DNA of 64,000 nucleotides from Devosia ginsengisoli (GCF_007859655.1 NZ_CP042304.1:1-64000), one strand, 5' to 3'; shown: positions 37,699 to 47,256, counted from the first letter of the stretch. The notes: generated by a model not told the origin, from the sequence alone. Numbers and translations are program-made.

Positions 37699-37974
37699 CT
37701 ATTCCACCCGGCGCAGCGTCATCGGATCGTAGAATTCCATGGCTTCGCGACCATCGGCCTGCCGGACGAAGGCGCGGATGCAGCCGCCCCACATTTCGGT
37801 ACGGGTCACGTCCACGCCCCTGCCGCGCAGCAGGTCGAAGTTGAAATCGTTGATTTCAGCCTCGCTGAATATTTCCGGGTCCAGCCCGAACGTGCCCGAG
37901 CAGATCGGGGCGGCCAAAGCGGGCGATGCCAGTGCGGCGATGAGGGCGAAAGCCAGGGGCAGGGCAGGGCGCAT
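37699..37974 (-). CDS. Small secreted protein, paralogue of the 37272-37550 product
   Basis: 91 residues. Signal peptide MRPALPLAFALIAALASPAL ending ALA, then PICSGTFGLDPEIFSEAEIN, DFNFDLLRGRGVDVTRTEMW, GGCIRAFVRQADGREAMEFY, DPMTLRRVE. Two cysteines as in the downstream copy, and matching W-x-x-C-x-RAFV-x-DG-x-M-F/Y-x-P. RBS AAGGAGAT before the ATG. Tandem duplication is the simplest explanation for the pair. No family name recognised. Confidence 0.68.
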   Translation of the reverse strand: MRPALPLAFALIAALASPALAAPICSGTFGLDPEIFSEAEINDFNFDLLRGRGVDVTRTEMWGGCIRAFVRQADGREAMEFYDPMTLRRVE

Positions 37975-37994
37975 GGTCAGAATCTCCTTTGCCG

Positions 37995-39054
37995 CTATTG
38001 CTGCCGCGCGATTGCGGCGGCCTCGCGGCGCCTGATCAGTACCACCACGGCAGGGATGGCGAAACTCAGCAGCAGCAGGCGGATAACATGATGCGCCGCG
38101 ATGAAGGCCGTATCATAGCCCAGCGCGATGCCCAAGGCTCCCATGCCCTCCAGCGCCCCGGGCGACAGCCCCAGCCAGATCTGCCCGAACGGCATGTCGA
38201 CCACCAGACTCACCGCATAGGTAACCACGGTCACGATGGCCACCGTCATGGCCGTGGCGATCAGCCCGCCCTTGGCCGCGCTCATGAATTCGGCCCGCGT
38301 GATGCCGGCAAAACGCGAACCGATCAGCGCCCCGGTCAGGATGAAGGTCACCGTCACCAGCGGCGTCGGAATGGCCTCGACATAAAGCCCGCCCAGCTTG
38401 GCCGCCGTCGCCGCCGCCATCGAGCCGAGCACGAAACCAGCCGGCACCTTGAGCCACACGAAAACCAGCCCCACCACGACGCATCCCGCCCCCAGCGCCA
38501 GCAATTGCCCGATATCGAGGAAATCGGTCGGTGCCGGCGGGGTAAAGTGGTCGATGGGCAGGAACACCGCGCCAACAGGCACGGCAATGGTCAGCATCAA
38601 TATGCGGATCACCTGGATGATGACGATCTGCCGGGAATCGCCCACCCCCGCCGCCGCGATCCCCAGGATGAACGACAGATGCCCCGGAAACGAGCTGAGG
38701 TAGGCCGTCCCCGCATCCAGCTTGAACACCTTGACCAGCATCCACCCGGTCAGCGCGATGATCAGCACCAGTTCCACCACCAGCCCGGCCAGGCTCACCG
38801 GCCAACTGGCAATCAACTGCAAACTGTCCGGCGCCACATTGGCCCCCCATCGACATGCCGATCAGCACGAAAGCCACATCCCGCAGCCGGTCCGGCATGC
38901 TGACCTTCATCCCCACCATCGCCGCCGCCGTCACCGCCAGCGCCCCACCCATCAGCCACCCCGCAGGCAGGCTGAGCAAAGTCGCAATCAGCCCGCCGAC
39001 GGCGGAAATGACCAGGGTGAGGATGGCGGGGAGGAATTTGGAAAGGTTGGTCAT
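37995..39054 (-). CDS. AbrB-type (PF05145) membrane protein, one frameshift
   Basis: ~352 residues with about ten hydrophobic helices in two repeats. FLPAILTLVISAVGGLIATL, LPAGWLMGGALAVTAAAMVG, then after the shift LIASWPVSLAGLVVELVLII, TAYLSSFPGHLSFILGIAAA, VPAGFVLGSMAAATAAKLGG and DMPFGQIWLGLSPGALEGMG. The P-G-x-L/G-x-SPGAL/GxxEG motifs mark the AbrB (ammonia monooxygenase-named) permease family. An extra base in the C6 run at 38844-38849 breaks the frame. ATG 39054 chosen over TTG 39057. Substrate unknown. Confidence 0.84.
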
Positions 39055-39074
39055 CAAATCTCGTCAGGTCCACC

Positions 39075-39236
39075 ATGCTTTCCCTCTCCCCTTGAGGGAG
39101 AGGGTGATTTTTGCGGCGTTCAGCCGGAAAAATCGGGTGAGGGGTTCTGCGCCATCCCCTGCTTCAATGTTGGCGGAAGGCGCAGGACCCCTCATCCGCC
39201 CTTCGGGCACCTTCTCCCTCAAGGGGAGAAGGAAGA
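39075..39236. repeat. CTCTCCCC-type palindromic element
   Basis: TTTCCCTCTCCCCTTGAGGG at the left pairs with CCTTCTCCCTCAAGGGGAGA at the right; inner CGGCGTTCAGCCGG and CGCCCTTCGGGCACC hairpins. Lies between the M20 amidohydrolase end and the AbrB-type gene start (same strand). Confidence 0.7.
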
Positions 39237-39237
39237 G

Positions 39238-40428
39238 CTAGCGAATGGGAAGCGCCTTCTCCGCCAGCCGCACCCAATAGCTCGCCCCCACCGGAATCAC
39301 ATCGTCATTGAAATCATACATGTCGGTATGCAACTCGGCGCTGTCGCCATTGCCGAGGAAAATATAAGCGCCAGGCCGCGCTTCCAGCATGAAGGAAAAA
39401 TCCTCGCCGCCCATCGATGGCGGCGCGTCCTCGTCCACCCGCTCGGCCCCGGCCACGTCGCGCGCCACCTGCGCGGCAAACGCGGTCTGCTCGCGCGAAT
39501 TGACCGTCACCGGATAACCCCGCGCATAGCGCACCGTGGCCTCGGCACCAAAACTCCGGGCGAATTGCGGCACGAAATCACCCAGCCGTTCCTCGATCTG
39601 GTCCTGCACCGCGCCATCCAGCGTGCGCACCGTGCCGGTGATCTTGGCCGTGCGCGAAATCACATTATCCGCCTCGCCGGCCTCCACCATGGTCACCGAC
39701 AGCACGGCGCTATGCAGCGGGTCGACATTGCGCGACACGATCGATTGCAGAGCGACAATCATATTGGCCGCCACCACGATCGGGTCGATCGTCGTCTGCG
39801 GCCGCGCTGCATGGCCGCCCTGGCCGGTAATGTCGATATAGAAGCGGTCCGTCGCCGCCATGATGCCGCCGGCGCGAATGCCGAAATGCCCGGCCGGCAT
39901 GCCCGGCCAATTGTGCATGCCGTAGAATTCGTCGATCCCGAACCGCTCCACCAGCCCGTCGTCCAGCATGGCCTTGCCGCCCGCGCCGCCTTCTTCGGCC
40001 GGCTGGAAAATCACGGCGATCCGCCCATCGAAATTGCGCGTCTCGGCCAGGTATTTCGCCGCGCCCAGCAGCATGGCCGTATGCCCGTCATGCCCGCAGG
40101 CATGCATCTTGCCGGGCGTAGTCGAGGCATAGTCCTTGCCGGTTTTCTCGGTCACCGGCAGCGCATCCATGTCGGCCCGCAACCCGATGGTCCGCCCGCT
40201 CCCGCCATTGCGCCCATTGATGATGCCGACGACGCCAGTGCGCCCGATGCCGGCAATCACTTCATCACAGCCGAATTCCCGCAGCTTGTTCTCGACAATC
40301 CCCGCCGTCCGCTCCACCTCATACAGCACCTCGGGATGCGCATGAAAATCCCGTCGCCACCCGGCGATCTCCTCGTGAAATTCGGCGATACGGTTGAGAA
40401 CAGGCATGAAAAAGTCCGAAACAGTCAT
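39238..40428 (-). CDS. M20 amidohydrolase (hippurate hydrolase-like)
   Basis: 396 residues. Metal ligands in RADMDALPVTEKTGKDY, KMHACGHDGHTAML and FQPAEEGGAGGKAMLDDGLV (EE pair), later MHNWPG and the dimerisation domain with GHAARPQTTIDPIVVAANMI and SVTMVEAGEADNVI. C-terminal SMGGEDFSFMLEARPGAYIF is the M20D signature. Family members cleave N-acyl amino acids, hippurate or IAA conjugates. Two Met codons compete: 40428 is used, but 40407 (MPVLNRIAEF) is the usual family start. Confidence 0.92.
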   Translation of the reverse strand: MTVSDFFMPVLNRIAEFHEEIAGWRRDFHAHPEVLYEVERTAGIVENKLREFGCDEVIAGIGRTGVVGIINGRNGGSGRTIGLRADMDALPVTEKTGKDYASTTPGKMHACGHDGHTAMLLGAAKYLAETRNFDGRIAVIFQPAEEGGAGGKAMLDDGLVERFGIDEFYGMHNWPGMPAGHFGIRAGGIMAATDRFYIDITGQGGHAARPQTTIDPIVVAANMIVALQSIVSRNVDPLHSAVLSVTMVEAGEADNVISRTAKITGTVRTLDGAVQDQIEERLGDFVPQFARSFGAEATVRYARGYPVTVNSREQTAFAAQVARDVAGAERVDEDAPPSMGGEDFSFMLEARPGAYIFLGNGDSAELHTDMYDFNDDVIPVGASYWVRLAEKALPIR

Positions 40429-40833
40429 TCTGGGTCAGTGTCGCTGTCCCAATCCATGGCGTCAACACTAGCGCACTCGCTGCATGGGCACCATGCTGCC
40501 ACGTCCATTGGGCTGTTTCCCTTCTCCCCTCGTGGGAGAAGGTGCCCGAAGGGCGGATGAGGGGGCGCCGAGGTCATCCTCCGGCATTGAAGCATAGGAT
40601 AGTGCAGCCCCCTCACCCGGAAATCCGCTGAACGCGGATTTCCCCCTCCCACAAGGGGAGAGGGGTAGCCGCATGCGTTCAAAGTCAGCGCGCCTCCCAC
40701 AAGGGGCGGAGGCGATTGAGCGTCAGCACCCCTTTTCCAACAATCCCGCGCCCGCTAGCCCAAATTTCCGCCCGCGCGGCTTGCCCCTGTCCCCCGTATT
40801 TGCCATGACACCGGCAACTTGCCGGAGCCATCC
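40429..40833. other. Intergenic region upstream of etfB and M20 genes
   Basis: No gene found. It contains the palindromic element at 40516-40668 and a GC-rich stretch that should hold the divergent promoters. AGCCATCCATGAAAATC at the right end carries the etfB start without a strong ribosome-binding site. Confidence 0.5.
40516..40668. repeat. CTCTCCCC-type palindromic element upstream of etfB
   Basis: CCCTTCTCCCCTCGTGGGAG and the opposing CTCCCACAAGGGGAGAGGGG are outer arms; inner GGAAATCCGCTGAACGCGGA hairpin and a CCCGAAGGGCGG. Unlike the other copies it lies between divergent genes, so a terminator role is unlikely here. Confidence 0.68.
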
Positions 40834-41592
40834 ATGAAAATCCTGGTCGCCATCAAGCGCGTCGTCGATCACAATGTCCGCATCCGGGTCCGCCCCGATG
40901 GAACGGGCGTCGAAACGACAGGCGTCCGCATGTCGATGAACCCCTTCTGCAAGCATGCCGTCGAAGCCGCGGTGCAATTGTCCGAGGCCGGCCATGGGGA
41001 CGAAGTGGTCGTCGTCTCCATCGGCCCGAAAACCGCCAACGACGTCATCCTCACCGCCCTCGCCATGGGCGCCCATCGCGGCATCCTCATCGAGACCGAT
41101 GCCGAACTCGAAACCCTCGCCATAGCCAAGCTGCTGGCCAAGGTCGTCGCCGAGGAAAATCCGGACATTGTCCTGCTCGGCAAGCAGGCCGTGGACGACG
41201 ATTCCAATCACGTCGGCCAGATGCTCGCCGCCCTGACCAATCGCCCCCAGGCCACCTTCGCCTCCGAAATCAAGGTCGTGGGTCAGGGGCTGGAGGTCAC
41301 CCGCGAAGTCGATTCCGGCCGCGAAACGCTCTCCCTGCCGCTCCCGGCCATCGTCACGGCTGACCTGCGCCTCAACACCCCGCGCAATGCCGCCCTGCCC
41401 ATGGTGATGAAGGCCCGCTCCAAGCCGCTGGCCGTGCGTCCCGCCGCCGAATTCGGCGTCGATCTCGCCCCGCGCCTTGTGGTCGAAAAGATATCCCCGC
41501 CACCCGAACGTGTGGCAGGAAAGACCGTAGCGACCGTTGCCGAACTGGCCGCCTTCATCGCCTCGGATGTCTCCAGCATGGAGGCGCTGTGA
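40834..41592 (+). CDS. etfB: Electron transfer flavoprotein subunit beta
   Basis: 252 residues from ATG 40834 (MKILVAIKRVVDHNVRIRV). ETF carries electrons from acyl-CoA and related dehydrogenases to ETF:quinone oxidoreductase. MSMNPFCKHAVEAAVQLSEA, EVVVVSIGPKTANDVILTAL, ALAMGAHRGILIETDAELET, VLLGKQAVDDDSNHVGQML, LSLPLPAIVTADLRLNTPRN: the AMP-binding beta subunit. Its TGA overlaps the etfA start (TGATG), giving the expected etfBA pair. Confidence 0.95.
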   Translation: MKILVAIKRVVDHNVRIRVRPDGTGVETTGVRMSMNPFCKHAVEAAVQLSEAGHGDEVVVVSIGPKTANDVILTALAMGAHRGILIETDAELETLAIAKLLAKVVAEENPDIVLLGKQAVDDDSNHVGQMLAALTNRPQATFASEIKVVGQGLEVTREVDSGRETLSLPLPAIVTADLRLNTPRNAALPMVMKARSKPLAVRPAAEFGVDLAPRLVVEKISPPPERVAGKTVATVAELAAFIASDVSSMEAL

Positions 41593-42515
41593 TGAGCGTT
41601 CTGGTTCTGGCCGATCACGATCTCGGCGCCCTCTCGCCCGCCACCGCCCGCGTCGTCGGCGCGGTCAGTGAACTAGGCCCGGTTGACGTCCTCGTCGTCG
41701 CCGACGACCCCACTGCAATCGCCCAATCCGCATCTGCGCTGTCCGGCGTGGCTAAAGTGCTGACCGCAAAGGGCAGTTCTTTAGCCGATGGCCTCGAAAC
41801 GCTGCTCTCAACGTTAACAGTCCGTTATCATTATGTCGTCGCAAGCGCGGGAAGTGTCGGCAAGGATGTCATGCCCCGGCTGGCCGCCAAACTCGACCTG
41901 ATGCCGGTCACCGATGTGGTCGCCATCCACGGCCCCAACAGCTTCGACCGCCCCATCTATGCCGGCAATGCCGTCCAGACTGTCACGGACAACCAGGCCC
42001 GCCATATCCTGACCATCCGCGCCTCGGCCTTCCGCCCGGCCGCGTCGGGCAATGCCGCGCCCATCGAAGCCATTGATAGTTCGGTGGTTTCCGCCGCCAG
42101 CCTGATCGCGTCCCACAGCACCGAAAGCGACACGCCCGATCTCGCCACCGCCCAGATCGTGGTCGGCGGCGGCGTCGCCCTCGGCTCGGCCGAAAACTTC
42201 CAACTGATTGAAACCCTTGCGAAAAAGCTCGGCGCCGCCATCGGCGCCACCCGCGCCGCCGTCGATGCGGGCTACGCCCCCAATGACTGGCAGGTCGGTC
42301 AGACCGGCAAGATCATCGCCCCCGACCTCTACATCGCCATCGGCATATCCGGTGCCCTGCAACACCTCGCCGGCATCCAGGGCGCCAAGAAGATCGTCGC
42401 CATCAACACCGACCCCGAAGCCCCCCTGGTCAAGCTGGCCGACGTGGCGCTGATCGGCGATCTCTTTGAAATCATTCCGCAATTGCTGACTGAATTGGAC
42501 AGCAAAATTCCCTGA
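41592..42515 (+). CDS. etfA: Electron transfer flavoprotein subunit alpha
   Basis: 307 residues from ATG 41592 (GTG 41589 possible). The C-terminal FAD domain is well conserved: AQIVVGGGVALGSAENFQLI, GAAIGATRAAVDAGYAPNDW, QVGQTGKIIAPDLYIAIGIS, GALQHLAGIQGAKKIVAINT, DPEAPLVKLADVALIGDLFE. N-terminal domain variable as usual. Forms the ETF heterodimer with EtfB. An acyl-CoA dehydrogenase partner is not in the window. Confidence 0.95.
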   Translation: MSVLVLADHDLGALSPATARVVGAVSELGPVDVLVVADDPTAIAQSASALSGVAKVLTAKGSSLADGLETLLSTLTVRYHYVVASAGSVGKDVMPRLAAKLDLMPVTDVVAIHGPNSFDRPIYAGNAVQTVTDNQARHILTIRASAFRPAASGNAAPIEAIDSSVVSAASLIASHSTESDTPDLATAQIVVGGGVALGSAENFQLIETLAKKLGAAIGATRAAVDAGYAPNDWQVGQTGKIIAPDLYIAIGISGALQHLAGIQGAKKIVAINTDPEAPLVKLADVALIGDLFEIIPQLLTELDSKIP

Positions 42516-42550
42516 GACCTCATGGTGAGCCTGTCGAACCACGAGGTCGG
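42515..42550. repeat. Short GACCTCATGGTGAGCC-type repeat after etfA
   Basis: GAGACCTCATGGTGAGCCTG followed by TCGAACCACGAGGTCGGG; GACCTC/GAGGTC arms form a short hairpin. Related to 10229-10353. Confidence 0.6.
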
Positions 42551-42638
42551 GCGCTCCGATCTGCGCCACTTCCCCGCATTGCAAAAATCCCACCGCCCCC
42601 TATAACAACCCCGCCTCCCACCGGAACGACTCTTCATC

Positions 42639-43822
42639 ATGTTCGAGACCCTGACCAAGGCCCCCGGCGACAAGATCCTGGCGCTCATGGGCGAATACGC
42701 GGCTGACCCGCGCCCCACAAAGATCGACCTCGGCGTCGGTGTTTACAAAGACGAGCAGGGTACGACCCCGATCATGTCCTCGGTCAAAAAGGCCGAGCAG
42801 AAGATATTTTCCGCTGGCAAGACAAAGACTTATCTTGGCATTGCCGGCAACAAGGGCTTTGGCGCCGCCGTGCTCGACCTGGCTCTGGCCGATAGCGTCG
42901 ACCGCTCGCGCGTCCGCATCGCCCAGGCCCCCGGCGGTACCGGCTCGCTCTGGGTGCTGATGCAACTGGTCAACCGTGCTCGCCCCGGCGCCACGATCTG
43001 GGTTTCCGACCCGACCTGGCCCAACCACAACCCGATCGCCATCAATTCCGGGCTTCAGGTCAAGACTTATCCCTATTTCGACACCGAGACCCGCGGCGTC
43101 AAATTCGCCGAAATGCTTGATACCCTCGACAAGCTCGGCAAGGACGATGTCGTGCTGCTGCATGGCTGCTGCCACAACCCGACTGGCGCAAATCTCTCGC
43201 CCGATCAATGGGATAAGGTCGCTGCCAGCCTCGCCCGCACACGCGCGCTGCCCTTCATCGACTTGGCCTATCTCGGCTTCGGCGATGGGCTGGAAGCCGA
43301 TGCCTATGGCACGCGAAAAGTTTTATCCTCGGTGTCAGAAGCTCTGGTAGCCTTCTCTGGTTCGAAGAATTTCGGCCTCTACCGCGAACGCGTCGGGGCC
43401 GCCATTCTCATCGCCCGCGATGCCGCCCAGGCCGATATTGCGCAGTCCCAACTGCTCAACATCATCCGCGGCGCCTATAGCCAGCCCCCGATCATGGCGC
43501 GGAAATCATCCGCACCATCCTCGAGGACGCCGCATTGCGCGCCGAATGGGAAGCCGAGCTGGACCTGATGCGCGCCCGCATGATCCGCCTGCGCGAAAAG
43601 CTGAGCGAAGCCATCCGCCAGCGGTCGAACTCCAAGGATTTCGACTTCATCGCCGCCCATCGCGGCATGTTTTCGCTGCTCGGGCTGGAAAATTCGGTCG
43701 TCGAACAACTTAAGGCCGCGAACGGCGTCTATATGATTGGAGACAGCCGCATCAACGTTGCCGGCATCCCCGAGGACCGCGTTGGCGAGCTGGCCGACGC
43801 CATTCTGGCGGCCATCAAATAA
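42639..43822 (+). CDS. Aromatic/aspartate aminotransferase (class I, TyrB-like), one frameshift
   Basis: ~394 residues. PLP enzyme: KIDLGVGVYKDEQGTTPIMS, GTGSLWVLMQLVNRARPGAT, WVSDPTWPNHNPIAINSGLQ, HGCCHNPTGANLSPDQW, DLAYLGFGDGLEADAYG, and SGSKNFGLYRERVG with the Schiff-base lysine (SxSKNFGLYxERxG). The frame breaks at the CCCCC run near 43485 (one C short), continuing DHGAEIIRTILEDAALRAEW. This TyrB/AspC Ib-type subgroup uses aspartate and aromatic amino acids; specificity cannot be fixed. Followed by transaldolase. Confidence 0.88.
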
Positions 43823-43901
43823 CGCCAGCGAATGCCCTTGCGGCAAGGCTTTGCCGTGCTACATCTGCCTGAGAGGCATAGAAGGATTTTAGGAGGGAAC
43901 C

Positions 43902-44555
43902 ATGAAGTTCTTTGTCGATACTGCGGAAATCAAGGACATCAAGGAGCTCTACGAGACGGGCCTGCTCGACGGCGTGACCACCAATCCGTCGCTGATCGCC
44001 AAGTCCGGCCGCGACTTCAAGGAAGTCGTCAAGGAAATCTGCGCCATCGTACCCGGCCCGGTTTCGGCCGAAGTCGCCTCCCTCGAATATGACGGTATGA
44101 TCGCCGAAGGCACCGTGCTGGCCGCCCTGGCCGAGAATGTCGTGGTGAAGCTCCCGCTGACCCTGGCCGGCCTCAAGGCTACCAAGACCTTCAAGGAACG
44201 CGGCGTCAAAACCAATGTCACGCTCTGCTTCTCGGCCAATCAGGCCCTGCTCGCCGCCAAGTGTGGCGCCACCTATATCTCGCCCTTCCTGGGGCGTCTG
44301 GATGACATCAACCTCGATGGCGTCGAGCTGATCGAGAATATCCGGGTCATCTACGACAACTACGCCTTCGACACCGAAATCCTGGCCGCCTCGATCCGCT
44401 CGCCCAACCACGTGACCCAGGTCGCTTTGGCCGGTGCCGACGTCGCCACCATCCCGCCCGCAGTCATCCGCAAGCTGGCCGACCACCCGCTGACCAATGC
44501 CGGGATCGACGGCTTCCTCAAGGACTGGAAGGCGACGGGTCAGTCGATCATCTGA
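43902..44555 (+). CDS. Transaldolase / fructose-6-phosphate aldolase-type (TalC/FSA-like)
   Basis: 217 residues with a strong RBS (AGGAGGG). [60 protein letters not shown] (Schiff-base lysine in VKLPLT), [54 protein letters not shown]. The small decameric TalC/FsaA family. The tyrosine/phenylalanine difference between true transaldolase and fructose-6-phosphate aldolase is not resolved here. Transaldolase of the pentose phosphate pathway is most likely for a single gene copy. Confidence 0.9.
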   Translation: MKFFVDTAEIKDIKELYETGLLDGVTTNPSLIAKSGRDFKEVVKEICAIVPGPVSAEVASLEYDGMIAEGTVLAALAENVVVKLPLTLAGLKATKTFKERGVKTNVTLCFSANQALLAAKCGATYISPFLGRLDDINLDGVELIENIRVIYDNYAFDTEILAASIRSPNHVTQVALAGADVATIPPAVIRKLADHPLTNAGIDGFLKDWKATGQSII

Positions 44556-44573
44556 GGTTTCTCTGAAACCGCA

Positions 44574-44674
44574 ACACACGCGATGTCACCCCGGCCTTGA
44601 GCCGGGGCCCATCCTGAGATGATGGTGCGCGGCTAGATATCAGGATGGATCCCGGCTTTCGCCGGGATGACACG
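44574..44674. repeat. Palindromic element, GTCACCCCGGCCTTGAGCCG type
   Basis: Copy of 37141-37245: GATGTCACCCCGGCCTTGAG, spacer, then GGATCCCGGCTTTCGCCGGG ATGACAC. Both copies are preceded by ACACACGCGATGTCACC. Between transaldolase and mrp on one strand. Confidence 0.72.
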
Positions 44675-44711
44675 GTGGTTGTTGATCCATCGTACCAACC
44701 GAAAGCCGCCC

Positions 44712-45791
44712 ATGGCCGATACCGAACTCGCCGCCGCCATCAAATCTGCCCTCTCAGCCGTGGAAATCCCCGGCGGCGGGGATCTGGCTGGCTATGTCGG
44801 CCTCTCCGACATCATCGTCACCTCAGGCGCCGTGGCCTTCGCTATCGCGGTCGCTCCCGGGATGGAGGCAGCTTTCGGTCCCGCTCGCGAACAAGCCGCC
44901 GCCGTGGCGCAAAAGCTCGCCGGCAGCCGCAAGATCATGGTCTCGCTCACTGGGAACAAGCCGCCGCCCAAATCTGGCCCCACCTTCTCGCATGGCAAGC
45001 CGGTTCCCGCGGGCAAGACGCCGGTTCCCGGCATCAAGCACATCATCGCCGTCGGCTCCGGCAAAGGCGGCGTCGGCAAGTCCACCACGGCGGTCAATAT
45101 CGCGCTGGCGCTGCAGGCCGAAGGCCTGCGCACCGGCATTCTCGACGCCGATCTCTATGGCCCCTCCATCCCCAAGCTCCTGGGGATCGAAGGCCAGCCG
45201 GCCGTGCGCGACGACGGCATATTCAGCCCGCACGAGGCCTTCGGCCTCAAGGTCATGTCCATCGGCTCCATGCTCACCAAGGATCAGGCCGTGGTCTGGC
45301 GCGGCCCCATGGCCACTTCCGCCCTGCGCCAATTGCTGCGCGAGACCGATTGGGGCGGCCTCGATGTGCTCGTCATCGACCTGCCGCCCGGCACCGGCGA
45401 CATCCACATTTCCCTGTTCCAGCAGGCCGAAGTGGACGGCGTTGTCGTCGTCTCCACCCCGCAGGACCTGGCCCTGATCGATGCCAAGAAGGCCGTCGAC
45501 ATGCTCAAGCGCATGGGCGTGCCGATGCTCGGCCTGGTCGAAAACATGAGCTATTTCATCGCCCCGGATACCGGCACCCGCTACGACATTTTCGGCACCG
45601 GCGGCGCCGAGCGAGCCGCCGCCGACCTCGCCATGCCCTTCCTCGGCGCCATCCCGCTGGTCATCTCCATCCGCGAAGGCTCCGACGCCGGCCAGCCGCC
45701 GGTCGCCGCTGCCCCCGATGGAGCAGAGGCCGCGGCGTTTCGGGCCATTGCACGGCAAATTCTCGAAACCACACCTCGACTGCGACCTTAG
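44712..45791 (+). CDS. Mrp/NBP35-type P-loop ATPase (Fe-S carrier)
   Basis: 359 residues from ATG 44712. N-terminal DUF59-like part (ELAAAIKSALSAVEIPGGGD, LAGYVGLSDIIVTSGAVAFA), then deviant Walker A GSGKGGVGKSTTAVNIALAL, DADLYGPSIPKLLGIEG, VWRGPMATSALRQLLRETDW, LPPGTGDIHISLFQQAEVDG, STPQDLALIDAKKAVDMLKR. The place where CxxC binds the bridging cluster reads NMSYFIAPDTGTRYDIFGTG, without the cysteines. ApbC/Mrp proteins transfer Fe-S clusters; in this one cluster binding would need other ligands. Confidence 0.9.
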   Translation: MADTELAAAIKSALSAVEIPGGGDLAGYVGLSDIIVTSGAVAFAIAVAPGMEAAFGPAREQAAAVAQKLAGSRKIMVSLTGNKPPPKSGPTFSHGKPVPAGKTPVPGIKHIIAVGSGKGGVGKSTTAVNIALALQAEGLRTGILDADLYGPSIPKLLGIEGQPAVRDDGIFSPHEAFGLKVMSIGSMLTKDQAVVWRGPMATSALRQLLRETDWGGLDVLVIDLPPGTGDIHISLFQQAEVDGVVVVSTPQDLALIDAKKAVDMLKRMGVPMLGLVENMSYFIAPDTGTRYDIFGTGGAERAAADLAMPFLGAIPLVISIREGSDAGQPPVAAAPDGAEAAAFRAIARQILETTPRLRP

Positions 45792-45881
45792 GCAACTCTC
45801 CTGCAATCGATTGCATAAATCCTCTGCATCGGCTATTCGCCATAGCCCGAACACGGCAAATGGCCGGCCAGAGGAGCCTTC

Positions 45882-47195
45882 ATGTTCTCTATCGACCGCA
45901 AGGACTTCGGTCCGGGTTTCACCTTTGGCGTCGCCACGGCGGCCTACCAGATCGAAGGCGGCCAGCAGGACGGCCGCGGTCCCTGCATCTGGGACACGTT
46001 CTCGGCCACCCCGGGCAATGTCCACAATGGCGATACCGGCCGCGATGCCTGCAACCACTACGAACTCTGGCCTCAGGACCTCGACCTGATCCGCGATGGC
46101 GGCTTTGACGGCTATCGCTTCTCCTTCGCCTGGCCGCGCCTGATCCCCGAGGGTACCGGCGCGATCAACCAGGCGGGCATCGACTTCTATGACCGCCTGA
46201 TCGACGGCATGCTGCAGCGCGGCATCAAGCCCTATGCCACGCTCTATCACTGGGACCTGCCTTCGCCCCTGCAGGACAAGGGCGGCTGGATGAACCGCGA
46301 TATCGCAGGCTGGTTCGCCGACTACGCGGCTTTGGTGGCGCAGAAATTCGGTGATCGCCTCGAAGCCACGGCCACGATCAACGAGCCGTGGTGCGTCGCC
46401 TTCCTCAGCCATTTCCTCGGCATCCACGCCCCCGGTTATCGCGATATCCGCGCCGCCGCCCGCGCTATGCATCATGTGCTCTTCGCCCATGGCACGGCCA
46501 TCGATGCCCTGCGCGCCAATGGCGCGAAGAATCTGGGCATCGTGCTCAACCTCGAAAAGTCCGAAGCCGCGACCGACAAGCCGGAAGACATCGCCGCTAT
46601 GAATATGGGCGATGCCCTGTTCAACCGCTGGTATCTCGACGGCGTACTCAAGGGCCAATATCCCGAGGAAGTCGTCGGCTGGCTCGGCGAAAACCTGCCC
46701 AGGGGCTATCAGAACGACATGGCCGTCGTCTCCCGCCCCATCGACTGGCTGGGTATCAATTACTATACCCGCGGTCTCTACAAGGCCGGCGCGCCAGGCG
46801 GCAACCCGATCGAGCAGGTCAAGGGCGATCTGGAACGCACCGATATCGGCTGGGAAATCTACCCCAAGGGGCTAAGCGACCTACTGGTCCGCGTCTCCAA
46901 TGACTATACCAAGCTGCCCCTTTACGTGACCGAGAACGGCATGGCCGAGGTGGAGGGCGACGACGATCCGCGCCGGGTGAAATATTACGAGGACCACCTC
47001 AAGGCGGTTCTGACCGCGCGCCAGCAGGGCGCCGATGTGCGCGGCTATTTCGCCTGGTCGCTGCTCGACAATTACGAATGGGCCGAGGGTTACAACAAGC
47101 GCTTTGGCATCGTGCATGTCGATTACCAGACGCAGCAGCGCACGCCCAAATCCTCTTATCGCGCCTTCCAGGGCATGTTGCACAACACGCGGTGA
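45882..47195 (+). CDS. GH1 beta-glucosidase
   Basis: 437 residues, full-length family 1 barrel. FTFGVATAAYQIEGGQQDGR, acid/base Glu in ATATINEPWCVAFLSHF (TINEP), nucleophile Glu in LPLYVTENGMAEVEG (TENG), DWLGINYYTRGLY and GYFAWSLLDNYEWAEGYNKR. Retaining hydrolysis of beta-glucosides or beta-galactosides in the cytoplasm (no signal peptide). Followed 61 bp later by an alpha-glucosidase gene, forming a sugar-degrading pair. Confidence 0.94.
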   Translation: MFSIDRKDFGPGFTFGVATAAYQIEGGQQDGRGPCIWDTFSATPGNVHNGDTGRDACNHYELWPQDLDLIRDGGFDGYRFSFAWPRLIPEGTGAINQAGIDFYDRLIDGMLQRGIKPYATLYHWDLPSPLQDKGGWMNRDIAGWFADYAALVAQKFGDRLEATATINEPWCVAFLSHFLGIHAPGYRDIRAAARAMHHVLFAHGTAIDALRANGAKNLGIVLNLEKSEAATDKPEDIAAMNMGDALFNRWYLDGVLKGQYPEEVVGWLGENLPRGYQNDMAVVSRPIDWLGINYYTRGLYKAGAPGGNPIEQVKGDLERTDIGWEIYPKGLSDLLVRVSNDYTKLPLYVTENGMAEVEGDDDPRRVKYYEDHLKAVLTARQQGADVRGYFAWSLLDNYEWAEGYNKRFGIVHVDYQTQQRTPKSSYRAFQGMLHNTR

Positions 47196-47256
47196 AGCCG
47201 CCTTGCCTCGCTCCCGACCGCCGGGTTAACTGGCTCCCTCTCCACGGGAGCCAACC

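Noticed and set aside
44823..46658. 611-codon open frame on the minus strand
   Set aside because: Antisense to mrp and beta-glucosidase genes, both with full motifs.
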